From an uncultured Bacilli bacterium (GTDB lineage Bacteria > Bacillota_I > Bacilli_A > RF39 > UBA660): a stretch of 11,563 bases of DNA. A program made the translations under genes and the position numbers. Below the pieces are notes generated by a model. That model saw only the letters and a list, made by a program, of their open reading frames with translations. It was not told the origin of the DNA and searched no databases. Each line of letters starts with the position of its first letter. Position 1 is the first letter of the stretch. The stretch spans positions 1-11,563 of the forward strand of contig CASRZP010000039.1 of the NCBI GenBank assembly GCA_949440065.1. The letters run 5' to 3'. Of this stretch, positions 1 through 5,816 are shown in pieces.

Positions 1-23
1 TATACTCGCACTTTTCTTGTTAA

Positions 24-48
24 CCCTAGATTAACTAGGGGGGGGGGG
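24..48. repeat. Inverted repeat merging into an 11-G homopolymer
   Basis: CCCTAG at 24-29 and CTAGGG at 35-40 form a perfect 6-bp inverted repeat with a 5-nt ATTAA loop. The right arm runs directly into a run of eleven G at 38-48. The longest other G runs I see in the window are five. The hairpin is followed by G rather than U on the + strand, so it is not an ordinary intrinsic terminator. A long homopolymer upstream of a surface-protein gene is the classic layout of a slippage-prone (phase-variable) tract, but variability cannot be seen from one sequence. An assembly or sequencing length error is also possible. Confidence 0.75.
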
Positions 49-60
49 CAATCTTAAAAT
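31..60 (+). promoter_or_regulatory. Possible promoter with the poly-G tract as spacer
   Basis: TTAACT (31-36, 4 of 6 matches to TTGACA) and TAAAAT (55-60, 5 of 6 matches to TATAAT) are separated by 18 nt that contain the whole G run. If this is the promoter of the surface-protein gene at 129, gain or loss of G residues would directly change the -35/-10 spacing. The elements are individually weak in such A/T-rich DNA, so this is a hypothesis. Confidence 0.3.
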
Positions 61-128
61 AAAATTAAATGATGAAAAACAAGGGCGTGAAGAAATTTAC
101 GTTCTTTTTTGTGTGTGGAGGAAAAGTG

Positions 129-1346
129 ATGAAAAATAAGAAAAAATATATTCTTTTGGGAATGATAGGCTTAATGATTTTATTTGGTGGAATCTTACTA
201 AAAAAATCGTATGCCATTTTTGAAACAAATACCATTAGTAAATCAGCAGTTACCATAAAAGTGGGTACAATGAACCCTATTTTAGGACTTGATTTATATG
301 TTGAAGCAAAGGAAGCGGATACTTTTGCCGTTACTTTAGAAAATAGTGAAAATACAAGTGGAAAATTTTTGCTTTACTATAAAGGAACATTACCAGAAGG
401 GGTGACCTTTGGATATTTAGAAGAAGGAATAAATATACCTTCAAAAGATGGAGTGGTTTTAGCTAAAGGTGAAAAGCAGACGTATTTATTATATGTAAAT
501 AATCAATCAAGTACAGATGTATATATCAATATAGGAGCTATTGGAGGACTTACCACACAAACGCTATCTTTGCCTTCAGGTGGAAATTACATCGATAAAA
601 CAACAAAATCATTGTATTCTAATCAATTTGTGAGTAATGTTTATCAATACGATCAAACCACTGGATCAAGCACCTTTTGTGTAACAGGCGAAGAGTCTAC
701 TTGTGTTCAAATACCAGAACCAGAAACATATGAACCAGGAACGATTATTAAGTATAAAGTGAATGATAAAGAGGAGAAATATTTTCATGTAGTAAGTGAT
801 AACATTGATACCTTAACTTTGCAACACCGAGAAAACGTTGTCATTGCTACTGCCTGGTATAAAGATGCTAATGATAATAGCAAAGGTCCATTAACTATCT
901 TACCAGCGTTAGAAACAGCAACGAGTACATGGACAAACGTCTTAGATCAAACCTACACGATGGGAACAACAATTTTTAAAGATAATGCATACACTGGTTG
1001 TACTAGTACAACCAGTACAATATCTTGTACAAAAAACCTTTATACCTTAGGACAAAGGACGGCTAAGGCAAGAATGATAACGGGGCAAGAGTTAAGAAGT
1101 TTAGGATGTACAGTAAATAAAAACTCCTGTCCTATATGGATATATAATTATCTATATAATTCTACTGAAAACGGGGGAACAGCAAATCAAGGGGAATATG
1201 GGAAGGATACTGGCTATCGTACAATGAGTGCCTCTTCTAGTACTGCGTATGAAGCGCTTACTGTTGAAAATACTGGTCGTGTATTAGGATATGGAAGTGT
1301 TTTCTCCCACTTTGGTGCTCGCCCTGTTGTTGTCATTCCAAAATAG
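129..1346 (+). CDS. Camelysin/TasA-like surface protein with cysteine-rich C-terminal GxRPV domain
   Basis: The predicted product is a 405-aa exported protein. Residues 1-29 are a basic stretch plus hydrophobic segment ending KKSYA, a possible signal-peptidase site or a membrane anchor. The following YAIFET...VGTMN pattern resembles the mature start of camelysin/TasA proteins. Residues 45-175 look like a beta-rich domain and residues 195-200 (PEPET) a linker. Residues 205-405 form a second domain with KGPLTILPALE, ARMITGQELRSLGC and a terminal GARPVVVIPK. Six cysteines occur in three close pairs (184/192, 291/300, 327/334), suggesting extracellular disulfides. The C-terminal pattern recalls DUF6273/FISUMP-like, possibly C-type-lectin-like domains of gut Bacilli surface proteins; this is memory-based. 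I chose ATG 129 because GGAGG at 117-121 lies 7 nt upstream. An in-frame ATG at 69 has no Shine-Dalgarno sequence and would put a polar extension before the signal peptide. Ligand and function are unknown. Confidence 0.75.
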   Translation: MKNKKKYILLGMIGLMILFGGILLKKSYAIFETNTISKSAVTIKVGTMNPILGLDLYVEAKEADTFAVTLENSENTSGKFLLYYKGTLPEGVTFGYLEEGINIPSKDGVVLAKGEKQTYLLYVNNQSSTDVYINIGAIGGLTTQTLSLPSGGNYIDKTTKSLYSNQFVSNVYQYDQTTGSSTFCVTGEESTCVQIPEPETYEPGTIIKYKVNDKEEKYFHVVSDNIDTLTLQHRENVVIATAWYKDANDNSKGPLTILPALETATSTWTNVLDQTYTMGTTIFKDNAYTGCTSTTSTISCTKNLYTLGQRTAKARMITGQELRSLGCTVNKNSCPIWIYNYLYNSTENGGTANQGEYGKDTGYRTMSASSSTAYEALTVENTGRVLGYGSVFSHFGARPVVVIPK

Positions 1347-1348
1347 TC

Positions 1349-1377
1349 TAGCCAAATTTACAAATGTGTGTTATAAT
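1349..1377 (+). promoter_or_regulatory. Extended -10 promoter of the OB-fold gene
   Basis: TATAAT at 1372-1377 is preceded by TGT (1369-1371), an extended -10 element. TAGCCA at 1349-1354 (4 of 6 matches) sits 17 nt upstream as a weak -35. It starts 3 nt after the stop of the surface-protein gene, with no clear terminator between, so the downstream gene may receive both its own and read-through transcripts. Confidence 0.65.
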
Positions 1378-1442
1378 GATGGGGAAATCTTGATTTCATC
1401 TCCTATTAAATTTAGGAAATGGAAAGAAAAAAGGGGAAGAAT

Positions 1443-2054
1443 ATGAAAAAAATAAATTATTCCATCAAAAATGAACAAGATAAAAAACCACATAAAATTT
1501 TAAATATTGTCCTTATCGTTATAGCAGCAATTGCACTAATCGTTAGTGTTGACCTATTTTGTGTTAGCAAATTAAAGGTAGGTCCATTCTTTGCGATTAG
1601 AACTTACAACAAAAATGGTTCGAAACAATATTATGGACTAGGATATAAAGTCATCAAATACAATGAAAAAGAAGGAAGAAAAGGAACAGTCGTTGGTTTT
1701 TGGACATTACCATTTATCACTGAAGCTACTGAAATTAGTACTTTAGACTTAGCACTTAGCTATGGAAATGACGCGGTAAAAACCTATAAAAGATATTATC
1801 AACAATACTTAAAAGTAACAGGTACTATCGATACCGTGGATAATCAAGGAAAAATCATTACATTAAAATATGATGATCCAGATGGTAAATATACAATGAA
1901 CATCATTTTCCATATGAACGAAACAGATAAAGACTTATCGATGTATACCAATGGAGACACTATTTCCATTGCAGCAGTATTAACATCATACAAAAATAAA
2001 ATGGGAGAACAACCTGCTGAGTTAATCTTTAGCAATGGATTTATTAAGGAATAA
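1443..2054 (+). CDS. Membrane-anchored protein with probable OB-fold (tRNA_anti-like) domain
   Basis: This is a 203-aa protein of unknown function. A lysine-rich cytoplasmic N-terminus is followed by one membrane helix at about residues 19-40. An extracytoplasmic region follows with GPFFAIR (47-53) and YGLGYKVIKYN (64-74), a motif I associate with small Firmicute membrane proteins. Residues about 120-203 (YLKVTGTIDTV, then ITLKYDD, MNIIFHM, GDTISIAAVL, ELIFSNGFI) have the alternating strands of an OB-fold like the tRNA_anti-like family. That family name does not imply RNA binding, and an outside location would argue against it. ATG 1443 is preferred because AAGGGGAAG at 1431-1439 gives a 6-nt spacing from GGGG. 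The in-frame ATG at 1419 lacks a well-placed site. Its own promoter and terminator make it monocistronic. Confidence is high for the gene and moderate for the fold. Confidence 0.75.
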   Translation: MKKINYSIKNEQDKKPHKILNIVLIVIAAIALIVSVDLFCVSKLKVGPFFAIRTYNKNGSKQYYGLGYKVIKYNEKEGRKGTVVGFWTLPFITEATEISTLDLALSYGNDAVKTYKRYYQQYLKVTGTIDTVDNQGKIITLKYDDPDGKYTMNIIFHMNETDKDLSMYTNGDTISIAAVLTSYKNKMGEQPAELIFSNGFIKE

Positions 2055-2079
2055 ACGAAAATTAGAGAATTTTATGTAG

Positions 2080-2107
2080 AAAAACGTGTACCTTTATACG
2101 TTTTTTT
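2080..2107 (+). terminator. Intrinsic terminator after the OB-fold gene
   Basis: The arm at 2080-2090 (AAAAACGTGTA) pairs with 2095-2105 (TATACGTTTTT), 11 bp with one G-U pair, around a CCTT loop. The U tract is 2101-2107. The flanking A and T runs make the reverse orientation plausible too. Its 3' end abuts the gatC promoter. Confidence 0.8.
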
Positions 2108-2115
2108 GTTATAAT
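2087..2115 (+). promoter_or_regulatory. gatCAB promoter, extended -10, overlapping the terminator
   Basis: TATAAT at 2110-2115 is preceded by TGT (2107-2109). The best -35 at 17-nt spacing is TGTACC (2087-2092, only 3 of 6 matches), which lies inside the preceding terminator hairpin. The extended -10 probably compensates for the weak -35. Confidence 0.65.
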
Positions 2116-2143
2116 AATGTTTGAAAAAAGGAGGAACTAGTTG

Positions 2144-2440
2144 ATGAAAGATGAACTATCCAAAGAAGAAGTATTACACGTTGCTCATTTAGCAAGAATC
2201 TATTTAAGTGACGATGAGATAAAAAAATTTCAAATAAGCTTAAAAAAACTACTTGATGATGTAGAAAAAATTAATGATGTAGAAAACTACGACGAAGAAT
2301 TAATGTTTAGTCCCATTACCCATGATGCCATTATGCGACCTGATAAGGAAGAAGGGACCATTAGTTTCGATTCAGTTAAACCAAATGTCCCACATACTAA
2401 AGGAAATTTTATAGAAACACAGGTGATGATCAATGAGTAA
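2144..2440 (+). CDS. gatC: Asp/Glu-tRNA amidotransferase subunit C
   Basis: GatC, 98 aa, is the small subunit that wraps around and stabilises GatA-GatB in the GatCAB amidotransferase. The family pattern is clear: EEVLHVAHLARIYLSDDEI near the N-terminus, a helix with LLDDVEKINDVE, then a tail with RPDKEE. AGGAGG at 2129-2134 is 9 nt before ATG 2144. A TTG three bases earlier (2141) is in frame and better spaced, but ATG is the more likely start. It is first in the gatCAB operon and ends inside gatA by an ATGAGTAA overlap, indicating translational coupling. Length is normal for the family. Confidence 0.95.
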   Translation: MKDELSKEEVLHVAHLARIYLSDDEIKKFQISLKKLLDDVEKINDVENYDEELMFSPITHDAIMRPDKEEGTISFDSVKPNVPHTKGNFIETQVMINE

Positions 2441-3884
2441 TTATTTAAACAAATCATTAAAAGAACTTCATGAATTACTAAAAACCAAACAGATTACTCC
2501 TCTTGACTTGGTAGAAGAGTCCATTGCTAAGATAAAAGAAAACGCTGATTTAAACGCATTCATCACATTAGATTTAGAAAATGCTAGGAAAGATGCTATC
2601 GAATTATCAAAAATGGAAGTACCTGATGACTTACTATTTGGTATGCCTATTGCCATTAAAGATAACATCTTAACCAAAGACTTAAAAACGACATGTGCAT
2701 CCAATATGTTAAAAGATTTTACCCCAATTTTTTCAGCAACTGTTGTGGAAAAAGTAAAAGCACATCATATGATTATTATAGGGAAAACCAATATGGACGA
2801 GTTTGCCATGGGTTCAACTAGTCAAACAAGTTACTTTGGTGCACCTAAAAACCCTTGGGATAAAACCAAAATAGCAGGAGGATCTAGTGGAGGAAGTGCT
2901 AGTTGTGTTGCAGCAGGACTAACTACCCTTGCCTTAGGAAGTGACACAGGAGGAAGTATTCGTCAACCTGCTAGTTATACTGGGCTAGTTGGAATGAAAC
3001 CAAGTTATGGAAGAGTATCGCGTTACGGGTTAGTTGCTTTCGCATCAAGCCTAGACCAAATTGGACCATTTAGTAAAAACGTATACGATAACGCTGTATT
3101 ACTAAACGCTTTAGTAGGAAAAGATGAACATGATTTAACAAGTGTTGACCAACCTTTCGAAGACTTTACCCGCGATATTGGAAAAGACATCAGTGGAATG
3201 AAAATTGCTATTCCTAATTACTTTACTAGTTCTATTGTTAGCGATGAAATCTTAGAAAACTTAGTACAGTTAGAAGATATGTTAGTAAAAAATGGTGCAA
3301 TTGTTGAACACATCGAAATGAAATTTTTAGATAAAGCTGTTCCCTTATACCAGATTATTGCCATGGGAGAAGCAAGTAGTAACTTAGCTCGCTTTGATGG
3401 TGTTCGTTATGGTTTCTCTTACCCTAATGCGAAAAGTGTAGACGAACTTTATGAAAAATCACGAGCAGAGGGTTTTGGCGATGAAGTAAAACGAAGAATC
3501 ATGGTAGGTTCTTACCTTTTAAGTGGTGAAAAAGCAACAACTTATTACAACAAAGCCTTACAAATTCGCGATGATATGAAAAAAGAATTTGATCGCGTAT
3601 TTGAAAATTATGATTTTGTACTAGGACCTACAACAACAACCGTAGCTTACAATCTAGGAGAAAAATTAAATGACCCTAGTCAATCTTTCCTAGATGATGT
3701 ACTAGTCATACCTGTTAACATGGCAGGACTTCCTGGGTTAAATATTCCAACAGGATTTAATAAAGACCACTTACCAATAGGAATGCACATTATTGCTAAC
3801 CGTTTTGAAGAAGCAAAAATCTATCATTTAGCAAGTTTTATCGAAACCATGCTTAACTTACCATTAATAAAGGGGGAAGAATAA
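2433..3884 (+). CDS. gatA: Asp/Glu-tRNA amidotransferase subunit A (glutaminase)
   Basis: GatA, 483 aa, is the amidase-signature subunit that hydrolyses glutamine and supplies ammonia to GatB for converting Glu-tRNA(Gln) to Gln-tRNA(Gln), or Asp-tRNA(Asn) to Asn-tRNA(Asn). The Ser-cisSer-Lys triad is intact: K76 in GMPIAIKDNI, S151 in AGGSSGGSAS and S175 in DTGGSIRQPAS. Spacings of 75 and 24 residues match the known GatA triad (K79/S154/S178 in the S. aureus enzyme). Further signature blocks are KTNMDEFAMGST (118-129) and GLVGMKPSYGRVSRYGL. The start overlaps the gatC stop by 8 nt, with AGGTG at 2421-2425 as ribosome site. Full length, no anomalies. Confidence 0.97.
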   Translation: MSNYLNKSLKELHELLKTKQITPLDLVEESIAKIKENADLNAFITLDLENARKDAIELSKMEVPDDLLFGMPIAIKDNILTKDLKTTCASNMLKDFTPIFSATVVEKVKAHHMIIIGKTNMDEFAMGSTSQTSYFGAPKNPWDKTKIAGGSSGGSASCVAAGLTTLALGSDTGGSIRQPASYTGLVGMKPSYGRVSRYGLVAFASSLDQIGPFSKNVYDNAVLLNALVGKDEHDLTSVDQPFEDFTRDIGKDISGMKIAIPNYFTSSIVSDEILENLVQLEDMLVKNGAIVEHIEMKFLDKAVPLYQIIAMGEASSNLARFDGVRYGFSYPNAKSVDELYEKSRAEGFGDEVKRRIMVGSYLLSGEKATTYYNKALQIRDDMKKEFDRVFENYDFVLGPTTTTVAYNLGEKLNDPSQSFLDDVLVIPVNMAGLPGLNIPTGFNKDHLPIGMHIIANRFEEAKIYHLASFIETMLNLPLIKGEE

Positions 3885-3885
3885 G

Positions 3886-5301
3886 ATGAACGACTACAAA
3901 AAAACAATTGGAATTGAAGTCCATGTTGAACTAAAAACAAACACCAAAATGTTTTCTTCATCCATCAATGGCTTTGGTATTACAGCTAACCATAACATTA
4001 CCCCCATTGACTTAGGATACCCAGGAACTCTTCCTTTAATCAACCAAAAAGGAGTAGAACTGGCCATTCGTGCAGCTACTGTGCTAAATTGTAAAATCAA
4101 CAAAACCATGCACTTTGATAGAAAAAACTACTTTTATCCCGATTTACCAAAAGGATACCAAATTACCCAAGCAAGAACACCCATTGGTGTAGATGGCTAT
4201 ATTATGATTAACACAGAAAACGGCGAAAAAAAGATTCGGATTCATGATATTCATATTGAAGAAGATACAGCTAAAAGCCTACATCAAGAAGGACACTCTT
4301 ACCTAGATTTTAATCGTGCAGGTGTACCTTTAGTAGAAATTGTTACTGAACCTGATATGAATAGTGACACCGAAGCCATGGCTTATCTAGAAAAATTAAG
4401 AGAATTGTTACTTTATGCTAATGTATCCGATTGCAAAATGGAAGAAGGAAGCATGAGGTGTGATGTTAATGTATCGGTAAGCAAAACAGAACAACTAGGC
4501 GTTCGTGCTGAAATCAAGAACATAGGTTCCATCCATAACGTGGGTCTAGCTATCAATGCTGAAGCAAAACGGCAAATCGAATTATTAGAAAACCATCAAG
4601 AGATTATCGAAGATACTAGACGCTATGATGAGAAAAATAACCAAACCATTTTAATGCGTGTTAAAGAAACAGGAAACGATTATCGCTATTTCCCAGAACC
4701 TGATATTCCTTATCTAACCTTAACAGAAGAATTTATCAAAAAAGTCCAAAGTGAACTTCCTGTAATGCCAGATGAACGAAGAAAAACTTATCTAGAAAAA
4801 GGAATATCCAAAGTAAACGCTGATAAAATCATTCAAAACCGTGACTTAAGTGATTATCTATTAAACTTTCCTACCTTAAACTTAGTCATTGCAAGCAACC
4901 TTTTACTAGGGGACATTTCTTCTTACTTAAACAAAAATAATATCTCATTAGCAAATACTAAATTAACCAAAGAAAACTTTACGCAAGTGGTAGAAAAACT
5001 AGAAAAAGGCGAACTATCTAGCAAAAATGTAAAAGATATTTTAAACGATTTAATGGAAAAGAGCATTCCACTTGAAGAAATTTTAGTTAGTAATAACATT
5101 CAAAATATTAGTGATGTTTCCCTTCTAAGAGAGATAGTTTTGAATATAATAAAAGCAAATGAAGCTAGTGTCAAGGACTACAAAGAAGGAAAAGATAGAG
5201 CCCTTAAGTATTTAATGGGACAAATCATGAAAGAAACGAAAGGAAGTGCTAATCCTAGTGTAGTCAACCAGATCCTAATTGATGAGTTAACCAAACTATA
5301 A
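3886..5301 (+). CDS. gatB: Asp/Glu-tRNA amidotransferase subunit B
   Basis: GatB, 471 aa, binds the misacylated tRNA, phosphorylates the Glu/Asp side chain with ATP and completes amidation using ammonia channelled from GatA. Conserved blocks are GIEVHVELKTNTKMFSSS (9-26), FDRKNYFYPDLPKGYQITQ (77-95), IEEDTAKS (124-131), DFNRAGVPLVEIVTEPD (141-157) and MEEGSMRCDVNVSVSK (185-200). H13, E126 and E151 appear to correspond to the Mg-binding residues described for S. aureus GatB. The C-terminal third (about 320-471) is the helical YqeY-like tail that contacts tRNA. A single base separates it from the gatA stop, and AGGGGGAAG at 3871-3879 is the ribosome site. Length is normal. No terminator follows, so transcription may run on into the next operon. 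Confidence 0.97.
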   Translation: MNDYKKTIGIEVHVELKTNTKMFSSSINGFGITANHNITPIDLGYPGTLPLINQKGVELAIRAATVLNCKINKTMHFDRKNYFYPDLPKGYQITQARTPIGVDGYIMINTENGEKKIRIHDIHIEEDTAKSLHQEGHSYLDFNRAGVPLVEIVTEPDMNSDTEAMAYLEKLRELLLYANVSDCKMEEGSMRCDVNVSVSKTEQLGVRAEIKNIGSIHNVGLAINAEAKRQIELLENHQEIIEDTRRYDEKNNQTILMRVKETGNDYRYFPEPDIPYLTLTEEFIKKVQSELPVMPDERRKTYLEKGISKVNADKIIQNRDLSDYLLNFPTLNLVIASNLLLGDISSYLNKNNISLANTKLTKENFTQVVEKLEKGELSSKNVKDILNDLMEKSIPLEEILVSNNIQNISDVSLLREIVLNIIKANEASVKDYKEGKDRALKYLMGQIMKETKGSANPSVVNQILIDELTKL

Positions 5302-5302
5302 A

Positions 5303-5331
5303 TTGCTTTAAATAAGAACTTACGATATAAT
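5303..5331 (+). promoter_or_regulatory. Promoter of the receptor operon
   Basis: TTGCTT (5303-5308) and TATAAT (5326-5331) are separated by 17 nt, immediately after the gatB stop codon. The -10 is perfect and the -35 keeps the TTG core only. It serves the three genes from 5353 to 8691. Confidence 0.65.
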
Positions 5332-5352
5332 AAATAAAAGGGAAGTGAAACA

Positions 5353-5814
5353 ATGAAGTTTATTAAAAAAAATAAATTTACCTTAATTGTGATTGTTTTA
5401 TTTATCATGATGGTCATTGCTGGTGTTAAGATTAAAGACTTGCTAGTACCTAATTCAGGAAAAGCAATTTACGGTAATCGATTAGACGGAAAAGTAGTCT
5501 TAAGTGATGAAATGTTTTCTAATATAAAAGATGTGTTAATTAAAGATGAAATGATTGATGATTTAACTTATGATATTCGCGGAAAATTAGTGAATTTTAC
5601 CTTACAGGTTTCAGATGTTTTAAGTGTATATGATGCAAAATGGCGTGCTGATATGATATTAGATCATTTTAGTGAAGAAGGAAAAGCATATTACGATATT
5701 CAAGTATTTGTTGTCAAAAAAAATGAAGATTTAAATGATTTTCCTATCATTGGATACAAGCACACGAAAAGTGATCATTTTGTTTATACCAAAAATAGAG
5801 CGGTGAGTGAATAG
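5353..5814 (+). CDS. Small single-pass membrane protein, function unknown
   Basis: The product is 153 aa. A lysine-rich N-terminus (MKFIKKNK) and one hydrophobic segment at residues 8-27 suggest a signal anchor with the remaining about 125 residues outside the cytoplasm. After the membrane come KAIYGNRLDGKVVLS (37-51), a likely helix (DEMFSNIKDVL) and alternating strand/helix segments (DLTYDIRGKLVNFTLQV, then KWRADMILDHFSEEGKAYYDIQVFVVKK). This resembles a small alpha/beta fold. I vaguely associate the YGNRLDG motif with conserved Mollicutes/Bacilli membrane proteins but cannot assign a family. AGGGA at 5339-5343 is 9 nt upstream of ATG. It is first in the operon, and its stop lies 2 nt before the receptor start, so the two may act together. 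No cysteines are present. Confidence 0.8.
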   Translation: MKFIKKNKFTLIVIVLFIMMVIAGVKIKDLLVPNSGKAIYGNRLDGKVVLSDEMFSNIKDVLIKDEMIDDLTYDIRGKLVNFTLQVSDVLSVYDAKWRADMILDHFSEEGKAYYDIQVFVVKKNEDLNDFPIIGYKHTKSDHFVYTKNRAVSE

Positions 5815-5816
5815 TC

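Noticed and set aside
24..48. Hairpin at the window start as a terminator of an upstream gene
   Set aside because: The 6-bp stem is followed by G, not U, on the + strand, and the other strand shows no T run after it.
65..256. Antisense open frame over the start of the surface-protein gene
   Set aside because: It lies opposite a well-supported gene, has no ribosome site and has low-complexity composition. The other antisense frames (1844-2035, 2468-2704, 3894-4109, 5178-5417) are rejected for the same reasons.
1200..1346. Diversity-generating retroelement variable region at the 3' end of the surface gene
   Set aside because: The RPV ending is suggestive, but no template repeat or reverse transcriptase is seen in the window.
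1384..1397. GAAAT/ATTTC inverted repeat with a CTTG loop in the leader of the OB-fold gene
   Set aside because: Only 5 bp of A/T-rich stem; too weak to call an operator or riboswitch.
2141..2143. TTG start for gatC
   Set aside because: An ATG follows immediately at 2144 with an acceptable 9-nt spacing, and TTG would only add one residue.
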